DNA from: UBA3064 sp023258775
Lineage (GTDB): Bacteria; Pseudomonadota; Gammaproteobacteria; Burkholderiales; Burkholderiaceae_E
Direction: 5' to 3'
Length of the DNA stretch: 8,201 nucleotides
Assembly (NCBI GenBank): GCA_044355655.1
Contig: JBIKXS010000067.1
Coordinates: 1 to 8,201, forward strand
Shown here: piece by piece, positions 1 to 5,550 of the stretch
Numbering within the stretch: the stretch's first letter is position 1
Layout: each line of letters starts with the position of its first letter
Position numbers and translations under genes: made by a program
The notes under the pieces: generated by a model
What the model saw: only the letters and a program-made list of their open reading frames with translations
Told to the model about the DNA's origin: nothing
The model's database searches: none

Positions 1-353
1 GCTATGCTTATGCCAACCATTTCCGCACTCGGCCTGCTTATCGTTTCAGCCTGGAAAACTCAATTTATCTTGATCCCGAGATGCGGGGCAAAGGCTTAGG
101 CACCCGCCTGCTTCAAGCACTGATGGTAGAGTGCGAAGCCATCGGGGCACGACAAATGATTGCAGTCATCGGTGACTCAGCCAATGTCGCCTCGATTGCC
201 CTGCATGCACGCTGCGGCTTTCGCTTTGCAGGATTGTTGCGAGCAAGCGGATGGAAGCATGGCCGTTGGCTCGACACTGTCTTGATGCAGGCCACATTGG
301 GCGCAGGCGACCTATCGCCTGGCACGTCTGGGCTTGCGGCTTTGGGGCTTTAG
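1..353 (+). CDS. GNAT N-acetyltransferase, phosphinothricin-acetyltransferase-like (5' partial)
   Basis: This is the 3' part of a GNAT acetyltransferase; the reading frame is open from base 3 and gives 116 residues before TAG at 351-353. The family moves an acetyl group from acetyl-CoA to a primary amine. The visible part includes YAYANHFRTRPAYRF and ENSIYLDPE, then the pyrophosphate-binding loop RGKGLG (visible residues 28-33), then QMIAVIGDSANVASIALH and GRWLD. These are hallmark stretches of the phosphinothricin acetyltransferase (Pat/bar) and YncA/MnaT type, recalled from family knowledge. Family members run to about 170-180 residues, so some 55-60 N-terminal residues lie left of the window. 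The true substrate is unknown; relatives acetylate amino acids such as methionine derivatives as well as phosphinothricin. The gene converges on the PaaY-like gene with a 4-base overlap of stop codons and is not part of the transporter operon. Confidence 0.9.
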   Translation, partial: YAYANHFRTRPAYRFSLENSIYLDPEMRGKGLGTRLLQALMVECEAIGARQMIAVIGDSANVASIALHARCGFRFAGLLRASGWKHGRWLDTVLMQATLGAGDLSPGTSGLAALGL

Positions 354-359
354 CCCAGA
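327..359. other. Hairpin across the convergent stop codons
   Basis: TCTGGGCT (327-334) and AGCCCAGA (352-359) are perfect reverse complements around a 17-base loop. A tighter alternative is GGGCTTTAGCCC (345-356). Both span the overlapping stop codons of the acetyltransferase gene (351-353) and the PaaY-like gene (350-352). Neither strand has a T-run after the stem, so a standard terminator is not supported; the structure might still slow RNA 3' ends from both sides. Confidence 0.35.
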
Positions 360-955
360 TCAGGGTCTAGCACATGCTGCCAGGCTGTGCGTTGCGCCAT
401 ACGCTCAGCACTGGCTGCAGCGAGTGCGTCGACGGGGCGCGATGCAAGCCTGGCACGTTGGGCCAATTCGATATACCAATCGGTACCGAGCCGCTTCCAG
501 GCCAAGTCTTTCTCATGGAGCGCTCGCACCACCTTGGCAGGTGCTCCGGTAACCATTACCGCAGCAGGAATAACCTGCCCGACCTTTACAAGCGTCATCG
601 CCGCGACCAGGACGTTTTCACCAATGATGGCCTTATCGAGAATGACGGCATTCATGCCAATCAAGGCCCCTGCACCAATACGACAGCCATGGATCACAGC
701 GCCGTGACCAATATGGCTGCGTCGCTCCATCACACAGTCAAAATCGGGCAGCGAATGGACCACACAATTGTCCTGAACATTGGCATGCTCATGCAGCTCA
801 ATGCGGCCGAAGTCACCTCGGAATACAGCACCTGCACCCACATAACAACCTGCGCCGATCCACACATCGCCGATTAAAACCGCACTTGGATGGACATAGG
901 CGCTCGGGTCAATAACCGGCACTACGCCTTCAAAATCGTAGACCTGTGGCTTCAT
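350..955 (-). CDS. paaY: PaaY-like hexapeptide-repeat thioesterase / gamma-carbonic-anhydrase family protein
   Basis: This 201-residue protein has the left-handed beta-helix fold of gamma-class carbonic anhydrases. Hexapeptide repeats cover about residues 12-140 (HPSAVLIGD, GDFGRIELHEHANVQDN, IGAGALIGMNAVILD, IGENVLVAA, GAPAKVVR). Three histidines at 67, 84 and 89 (CVVH, HIGH, VIHG) have the spacing of the metal ligands in YrdA/PaaY-type proteins. The RGDFGRI, QDNCV, SHIGHGAVIHGC and LAWKRLGT stretches match my recollection of E. coli PaaY, and the length is close to that of PaaY. PaaY is a thioesterase that removes dead-end CoA esters formed in phenylacetate degradation. The start ATG overlaps the SDR stop codon (ATGA, 955-952), with AGG four to five bases upstream, so translation is probably coupled. 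It is the last gene of the operon. A plain gamma-carbonic anhydrase, or a protein with another CoA-ester substrate, is the alternative; the paa genes proper are not in view, so the symbol rests on similarity. Confidence 0.8.
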   Translation of the reverse strand: MKPQVYDFEGVVPVIDPSAYVHPSAVLIGDVWIGAGCYVGAGAVFRGDFGRIELHEHANVQDNCVVHSLPDFDCVMERRSHIGHGAVIHGCRIGAGALIGMNAVILDKAIIGENVLVAAMTLVKVGQVIPAAVMVTGAPAKVVRALHEKDLAWKRLGTDWYIELAQRARLASRPVDALAAASAERMAQRTAWQHVLDPDLG

Positions 956-1863
956 CGACCTAACCCACGCTGTGCGCGATCTTTGGCGTTGTGCGCCTCA
1001 ATCCGTTCACGCGCTTCACGCCACTGCGCATCATCCCACGCTCTTAGGCCATAAAAATTGCCGCCATGGGCTAAATAGCCTGCACCGTCCATGTAAATCG
1101 ACTGCCCAGATAACCAGTCGCAACCATTCGACATTAAAAACGTCGCCAAGTGCTGAAGTTCGCGCATGCTGCCTGGACGCATTTGAGGGTTGTTGAGCCG
1201 CGAACGCTCACCACCCTCTTCACCGGGATTTAAGCGTTTACTCATGCCTTCGGTGGGAATCTCCCCGGGCCCAAGCGCGTTTAGGCGAATGCCGTAACGC
1301 GCCCACTCTACAGCCAGCGATTTGGTCATGGTGGCAATGCCAGCTTTGCTCATTGCGCTCGGCACGGTGTAAGGACCTCCATTTTCAACCCAGGTGACTG
1401 TGATCGAAAGCACCGATTTCATGGGCTCACCAGGCTTCCACCCGCCACGCGATTGGGCCGCCTCAATCCAGCGGCGGCCGACCGCATGGGTGACATAAAA
1501 ACTGCCGTGAAAAACAATACCTGCGATGGCATCAAAACCACGGGTCGACATCGCCTCGGTGGGGCTGATGAAATTACCCGCTGCATTGTTTACAAGACCG
1601 TCTAATCCACCCTTTTCAAACAAGTCGGCGACTATGGCATCAACAGCCGAAGCATCGCGAATATCGAGGTTGTAGCAATGGACCTTGCCACCGCTTTTTT
1701 CACGCATCGCTTCAGCCGCCTCTTCCAAGACGGCCGCCCGGCGGCCACAAATCGCGACCTCCGCGCCATGGGCCAAAAAGTGTTCACACATCGCCCGGCC
1801 AAGGCCGCTGCCCCCACCGGTCACCAAAAAGCGCTTGCCGCGCAGTAAGTCCTGTTGAAACAT
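952..1863 (-). CDS. SDR family oxidoreductase, 2,4-dienoyl-CoA-reductase-like
   Basis: This 303-residue cytosolic short-chain dehydrogenase/reductase has a Rossmann fold with the cofactor loop TGGGSGLG at residues 15-22, an acidic LDIRD at 66-70 and NNAAG at 92-96. The active-site region reads TVPSAMSKAG (166-175), followed by KSLAVEWARYGIRLNALGPGEIPTEG and a C-terminal SGQSIYMDGAG (252-262). This is the layout of mammalian DECR1-type 2,4-dienoyl-CoA reductases, where the classical YxxxK is SxxxK; here these are Ser169 and Lys173. The RR at 41-42 after the second strand favours NADPH. The Tyr that acts in DECR1 aligns with Trp158, so the proton donor may differ; Tyr165 is nearby. A tail of about 40 residues (263-303) extends beyond the usual SDR end. 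Role by inference: reduction of a CoA ester made by the ligase encoded just upstream. Start ATG at 1863 follows a strong GGAGG. The stop overlaps the PaaY-like start by 4 bases. The exact substrate is open. Confidence 0.85.
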   Translation of the reverse strand: MFQQDLLRGKRFLVTGGGSGLGRAMCEHFLAHGAEVAICGRRAAVLEEAAEAMREKSGGKVHCYNLDIRDASAVDAIVADLFEKGGLDGLVNNAAGNFISPTEAMSTRGFDAIAGIVFHGSFYVTHAVGRRWIEAAQSRGGWKPGEPMKSVLSITVTWVENGGPYTVPSAMSKAGIATMTKSLAVEWARYGIRLNALGPGEIPTEGMSKRLNPGEEGGERSRLNNPQMRPGSMRELQHLATFLMSNGCDWLSGQSIYMDGAGYLAHGGNFYGLRAWDDAQWREARERIEAHNAKDRAQRGLGR

Positions 1864-1868
1864 CGAAA

Positions 1869-1873
1869 CCTCC
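1869..1873 (-). promoter_or_regulatory. Shine-Dalgarno site of the SDR gene
   Basis: The minus strand reads GCGGAGGTTTCG before ATG at 1863. The GGAGG core ends five bases before the start codon. It lies in the 15-base gap after the ligase stop codon and fixes the SDR start. Confidence 0.8.
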
Positions 1874-1878
1874 GCAAA

Positions 1879-3243
1879 TTAATCGTATTTGCGGGCGTCC
1901 TCGATGACCTTACCGTCATTGGGCAGCGCCTGAGCGTCGACAAAACGCAGCTCGGCTCGCAACTTCATGACATCGCGAATCGACTGGGTAAGCGCCTGCT
2001 CAAGCGCTGTTGAGGTGCCACCCGCATCCTCGGCAAGCACACAATACAGGGTCATCTCGTCTTGCGCCATTTCCCCGGTGATGACAAGGCGCGCGCGTTT
2101 GACTTGTGGATGGCGGGCTAGCACCTGAGCCACCTGCCCGGGTTGGACAAACATACCCCGAACCTTGGTCGTCTGATCAGCCCGGCCCAACCAGCCCCGG
2201 ATACGAATATTCGTCCGTCCGCAAGGCGAAATCCCTGGCATCACCGCCGATAAATCCCCTGTCCCAAATCGAATCATCGGGTAGTGCGGATTAAAGCTCG
2301 TAATCACCACTTCGCCGACTTCGCCATCGGGCACTGGCTCATCGCTACCTGGACGCACGATCTCAAGAATTAAATCCTCATCAAGAATCATGCCTTCACA
2401 AGCGGGCGACTCATAAGCGATCAAACCCAAATCGGCCGTGCCATACCACTGCAAAACCGTTCGCATGCCTTGATCATGAAACCATTGACGCAGACTTGGC
2501 GGCAAGGCTTCTGCAGCGACAAGCGCCTGCTTTAATGCTGAGATATCAGCGCCAAGCTCTTTGGCCTTTTCAATGAGGATACGCAAAAACGATGGCGTAC
2601 CCACATAGGCATCGGGCTTAAAGCTTGTAATCAGTTCGAGTTGCTGCTCGGTTTGCCCAACGCCAGCTGGAATCACTGCGCAGCCAATATGTCTTGCCGC
2701 AGCATCGACCATCCAAGCGCCTGGTGTGAGGTGATAACCAAAACAGTTTTGCAAGATCATGCCCGGCCTGATGCCGGCAGCCCAAAGCGCACGCCCCGCT
2801 CGCCATGGATCCGCACCTGTTCCTTCCGGGTCCATGATCGGGCCTGGCGACATGAAAAGCCTGCTCATCTTGCCAACGGGCGTGGCGTTAAACCCACCGA
2901 AGGGCGGGTCGATGCTTTGCAAGTCTTTTAAATCCGACTTACGCAAGACCGGCAGCGCAGCGAGTGCCTTGCGTGAATGAATCGACTGCGCATCAAAAGC
3001 CTGCAATCGCTTGGCCCAGGCTGGCGCATGCGCTTTTGCATGGGCAATGAATGCGGGTAGGGCTGCAAAGAGCGAGGCTTCGCGCTGCTCTGCGCTACGC
3101 GTCTCGCGACTGTCAAAATAGGCTGATCCAGCATCGGGTACGGTCGATGATCCAGAGGAAAAACGCGCGTGCGATCCGACCGAACTTGCTTGCGAAGCTG
3201 AATCCTTGGAATGCGCGGCGTCAGGGTTGGCCTGTGTAGACAT
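1879..3243 (-). CDS. PaaK-like AMP-binding acyl/aryl-CoA ligase (ANL superfamily)
   Basis: This 454-residue enzyme belongs to the phenylacetate-CoA ligase branch of the adenylate-forming (ANL) superfamily, which makes CoA thioesters from carboxylic acids with ATP through an acyl-AMP. The visible ANL motifs in order are WYGTADLGLIAYE (266-278, A5), RFGTGDLS (325-332, A7, with Asp330 as the likely ribose contact), the hinge region RGWLGRADQTTKVRG (349-363, A8), and near the C-terminus PNDGKVIEDARK with Lys445 as the likely A10 lysine. The glycine-rich A3 loop, SSGTTGKP-like in PaaK, is replaced by LFMSPGPIMDPEG (129-141). The first 40 or so residues are rich in Ser, Ala and Gly and look disordered; the conserved part starts near AYFDSRETR (41-49). 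I find no in-frame ATG, GTG or TTG between the first codon and that point, so ATG 3243 stands despite only a weak GAG as ribosome site. It follows livF by 24 bases. Substrate unknown: aromatic, cyclic or fatty acids are possible. Confidence 0.85.
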   Translation of the reverse strand: MSTQANPDAAHSKDSASQASSVGSHARFSSGSSTVPDAGSAYFDSRETRSAEQREASLFAALPAFIAHAKAHAPAWAKRLQAFDAQSIHSRKALAALPVLRKSDLKDLQSIDPPFGGFNATPVGKMSRLFMSPGPIMDPEGTGADPWRAGRALWAAGIRPGMILQNCFGYHLTPGAWMVDAAARHIGCAVIPAGVGQTEQQLELITSFKPDAYVGTPSFLRILIEKAKELGADISALKQALVAAEALPPSLRQWFHDQGMRTVLQWYGTADLGLIAYESPACEGMILDEDLILEIVRPGSDEPVPDGEVGEVVITSFNPHYPMIRFGTGDLSAVMPGISPCGRTNIRIRGWLGRADQTTKVRGMFVQPGQVAQVLARHPQVKRARLVITGEMAQDEMTLYCVLAEDAGGTSTALEQALTQSIRDVMKLRAELRFVDAQALPNDGKVIEDARKYD

Positions 3244-3267
3244 GCTTATTCGCTCAGCATTGAGAAC

Positions 3268-4074
3268 TTAAGATAGCCAGCGCTTGCGGCGGCGGTAAAA
3301 CTTCGCATCTTTAAAGTTTTTGCGCCCTTCGCCGCTAACACCAAGATAAAACTCTTTGACGTCTTCATTTTCAGCAAGCGCTTTGGCCTCACCATCCATC
3401 ACCACCCGACCGCTCTCCAAAATATAGCCATAATCGGCATAGCGAAGCGCCATATTGGTGTTTTGCTCAGCGAGTAAAAACGTAACTTTCTCTTTAGTAT
3501 TCAGATCTTTAACGATCTCAAAAACCTCTTCAACAATTTGAGGCGCCAATCCCATCGAAGGTTCATCGAGCAAAACCATCCGCGGGTTGGCCATCAAAGC
3601 GCGGCCAATGGCGCACATTTGCTGCTCACCCCCTGAGGTATAGGCGGCCTGCGAACTACGTCGGGTCTTTAATCGCGGGAAATAGTTATAAACTTTTTCC
3701 AGCGTTTGGGCGATCGCCGCCTTACCATCTTTGCGGGTGTAGGCGCCGGTCAATAAATTATCTTCAATGCTCAAGTGGGCAAAACAGTGACGACCCTCCA
3801 TCACCTGGATCACACCTCGATCGACCATTTGCGCTGGCGTGAGGTTTTCGATCCGCTCACCGCGTAATTCGACAGAACCCTTGGTCACCTCGCCGCGTTC
3901 GCCTGCAAGCAAATTGCTCACAGCGCGCAAGGTGGTGGTTTTGCCAGCCCCGTTGCCACCGAGCAAGGCAACGACTTTACCCTCGGGCACCTGAAGCGAT
4001 ACACCTTTGAGCACCAGGATCACATGGTTATAAATCACTTCAATGCCGTTGACATTGAGAAAGGCTTGACTCAT
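3268..4074 (-). CDS. livF: Liv-type (HAAT) ABC transporter ATP-binding protein LivF
   Basis: This 268-residue ATPase is one of the two nucleotide-binding subunits of the importer and sits on the cytoplasmic face. It shows Walker A GGNGAGKT (39-46), Q-loop Gln90 in VIQVMEGRHCF, a signature TSGGEQQ (146-152) in place of LSGGQ, Walker B MVLLDEP (166-172) and the switch region LLAEQN (201-205), where Gln204 takes the place of the usual His, as is normal in LivF. The C-terminal GRKNFKDAKFYRRRKRW is characteristic, from recall, of the LivF subgroup linked to PaaK-like ligases. Start ATG 4074 agrees with the family N-terminus, but no clear Shine-Dalgarno site precedes it. It lies 82 bases after the substrate-binding-protein stop, across a hairpin, and 24 bases before the ligase. 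Family and length fit well; the transported solute cannot be read from this subunit. Confidence 0.93.
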   Translation of the reverse strand: MSQAFLNVNGIEVIYNHVILVLKGVSLQVPEGKVVALLGGNGAGKTTTLRAVSNLLAGERGEVTKGSVELRGERIENLTPAQMVDRGVIQVMEGRHCFAHLSIEDNLLTGAYTRKDGKAAIAQTLEKVYNYFPRLKTRRSSQAAYTSGGEQQMCAIGRALMANPRMVLLDEPSMGLAPQIVEEVFEIVKDLNTKEKVTFLLAEQNTNMALRYADYGYILESGRVVMDGEAKALAENEDVKEFYLGVSGEGRKNFKDAKFYRRRKRWLS

Positions 4075-4110
4075 TGCAAGGGGTTCCGAGGACGGGTTTC
4101 AGCAACGCGA

Positions 4111-4142
4111 CTCGACCGAAACCTTATTTGGGTTCGGCCGAG
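4111..4142 (-). promoter_or_regulatory. Intergenic stem-loop between substrate-binding-protein gene and livF
   Basis: Arms 4111-4123 (CTCGACCGAAACC) and 4130-4142 (GGGTTCGGCCGAG) form an imperfect 13-position stem with a 6-base loop. On the plus strand there are two mismatches. On the minus strand, the sense of the operon, one becomes a G-U wobble, leaving a single U-C mismatch. No U-run follows, so it is not a standard terminator. By analogy with other binding-protein operons it may stabilise the upstream mRNA end or reduce read-through; this is inference. Confidence 0.45.
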
Positions 4143-4156
4143 CTTAGACGATCGAC

Positions 4157-5485
4157 TTACTGACAATCAGCAGCCGTACGACGCTGCAGTTTCTTCTCAG
4201 CCATGTACTTATCGGCAGACGCGCGAATCAATGGTTTAAGAATTTGATCATCGGCCTGATACCAATCAGAGCTAAAGCTCCACTTCGCACCATCCCAGGT
4301 GTGCAACCGTGCCCAAGATGCACCCATGTGATCAGCACAACTCGTTGACACCGGGCGCATCACGCCGCCAAACCCAAGCGCATCGATCTTCTTTTGATCA
4401 AGGTTTAGATTTTCCAGACCCCAGCGAACCTGTTCGGTGTTCATGACCTTACCCTTGCCATAACGCTCCTGGGCAGCCTTTACGCCCTCAACACCAAGCA
4501 TGGCAGAGATCAAGCCGCGCATATAAAGCACCTGACCGACTTCATCCTTTGAGCCGGTGCCCTGGTTTTTCGCATGCAGGGTTGCAAGGATGTCCTGGAC
4601 CACTTTGGCATTGGGCTCAGCGCCGTGTTGCATCGCTAAAGCGTTATAGCCTTTTGCATTGGCACCCACATCTTTCACATCAGGTTCAGCACCCGACCAC
4701 CAAACACCATACATTTTGTCGCGTGGAAAACCTGTTGCTACAGCTTCTTTAAGCGCTGCAGAATTCATCACACCCCAACCCCACAAAAACACATAGTCAG
4801 GACGGTTTTGACGAATTTGTAACCATGTGGCTTTTTGCTCAACGCCAGGATGTGCGACTGGCAGAAGGCTTAGGTCAAAGCCATGCATTTTGGCGCGCTC
4901 TTGAAGCAAGGGAATAGGCTCTTTGCCATAAGGCGAATCGTGATAAACAAGTGCGATCTTCTTGCCTTTGAGCTTATCGGGGCCACCTTCTTTTTTCGCA
5001 ATATGCTGAACCAGCACATCGGCTGCCGTCCAATAAGTACCTAGGAGCGGGAAGTTCCAGCGAAAAGCCATACCGTCGGCTGAATCAGCACGCCCATAAC
5101 CCGCCGTAATCAGTGGGATCTTATCGGTGAGCACCTTATCGGTCAGTGCAAAGGTAATACCCGTTGATAAGGGCTGAAAAACCGTGGCGCCCTTGCCTTT
5201 GAGGCGCTCGTAGCACTCAACACCTTTATCGGTGGCATAGCCTGTTTCACACTCTTCAAAGCTGATTTTCACCCCGTTGATGCCGCCCTTGGCGTTGACA
5301 TACTTGAGATAGTCAACATAGCCATTGGCAAAAGGCACACCGTTTGGTGCATAGGCGCCGGTGCGATAAACCAGTACCGGGAAAAACTGCTCTTTGGCTT
5401 GCGCCAGAGCACTCGTCACGCCTAGTGTGGCGCTCAAACTTGCAGCGGCCAGTCCTGCTGCAAATGCAATCGATCTCAACTTCAT
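4157..5485 (-). CDS. ABC transporter substrate-binding protein (periplasmic, Peripla_BP_6 / Liv type)
   Basis: This is the extracytoplasmic solute receptor of the importer: 442 residues from ATG 5485. A Sec signal peptide is clear: MKLR, a hydrophobic run, then TSALAQA, with cleavage likely after Ala28 or Ala30. The mature part has the type I periplasmic-binding fold typical of branched-chain amino-acid receptors: FFPVLVYRTGAYAPNG at the first strand, NAKGGINGVKI (65-75), PLITAGYGRADS (124-135), KGKKIALVYHDSPYGKE (173-189) and FLWGWGVMN (233-241). Cys79 and Cys91 could form a disulfide like that of LivJ; Cys383 and Cys441 may be a second pair. I chose this start because GGAGG sits five bases upstream and the signal peptide begins here; an in-frame TTG at 5554 would add 23 unlikely residues. 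At 442 residues it is longer than LivJ (about 365). Homologues I recall sit beside PaaK-like ligases, so the ligand may be an organic acid rather than leucine. Confidence 0.92.
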   Translation of the reverse strand: MKLRSIAFAAGLAAASLSATLGVTSALAQAKEQFFPVLVYRTGAYAPNGVPFANGYVDYLKYVNAKGGINGVKISFEECETGYATDKGVECYERLKGKGATVFQPLSTGITFALTDKVLTDKIPLITAGYGRADSADGMAFRWNFPLLGTYWTAADVLVQHIAKKEGGPDKLKGKKIALVYHDSPYGKEPIPLLQERAKMHGFDLSLLPVAHPGVEQKATWLQIRQNRPDYVFLWGWGVMNSAALKEAVATGFPRDKMYGVWWSGAEPDVKDVGANAKGYNALAMQHGAEPNAKVVQDILATLHAKNQGTGSKDEVGQVLYMRGLISAMLGVEGVKAAQERYGKGKVMNTEQVRWGLENLNLDQKKIDALGFGGVMRPVSTSCADHMGASWARLHTWDGAKWSFSSDWYQADDQILKPLIRASADKYMAEKKLQRRTAADCQ

Positions 5486-5490
5486 GTCAG

Positions 5491-5495
5491 CCTCC
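5491..5495 (-). promoter_or_regulatory. Shine-Dalgarno site of the substrate-binding-protein gene
   Basis: The minus strand reads CTGGAGGCTGAC before ATG at 5485, with GGAGG five bases from the start codon. This is the best ribosome site in the operon, matches the high expression expected of a binding protein, and decides the start against the upstream TTG at 5554 and ATG at 5548. Confidence 0.85.
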
Positions 5496-5496
5496 A

Positions 5497-5522
5497 GTTC
5501 AAACGTTTTGTTCAAAAGTTTA
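5497..5522. repeat. Two tandem 13-bp repeats upstream of the substrate-binding-protein gene
   Basis: GTTCAAACGTTTT (5497-5509) is followed directly by GTTCAAAAGTTTA (5510-5522), identical at 11 of 13 positions. The first copy contains the palindrome AAACGTTT (5501-5508). The pair lies in the 65-base gap between livM and the substrate-binding-protein gene, just upstream of the Shine-Dalgarno site. It is AT-rich and could be a translation enhancer, a protein-binding site or a chance duplication. Confidence 0.5.
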
Positions 5523-5550
5523 CTCAACCCATCTTCAACACAGACCATTT

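Noticed and set aside
374..877. Long plus-strand open frames opposite the PaaY-like gene (374-877, 387-707)
   Set aside because: The proteins have no recognisable motifs and odd composition, and they lie antisense to a clearly conserved gene; they are shadows.
3244..3260. Five-codon reading frame (ATG CTG AGC GAA TAA) just before the ligase start, as a leader peptide
   Set aside because: It is very short, has no ribosome site of its own, lies within a 24-base gap and has no regulatory codon pattern; probably chance.
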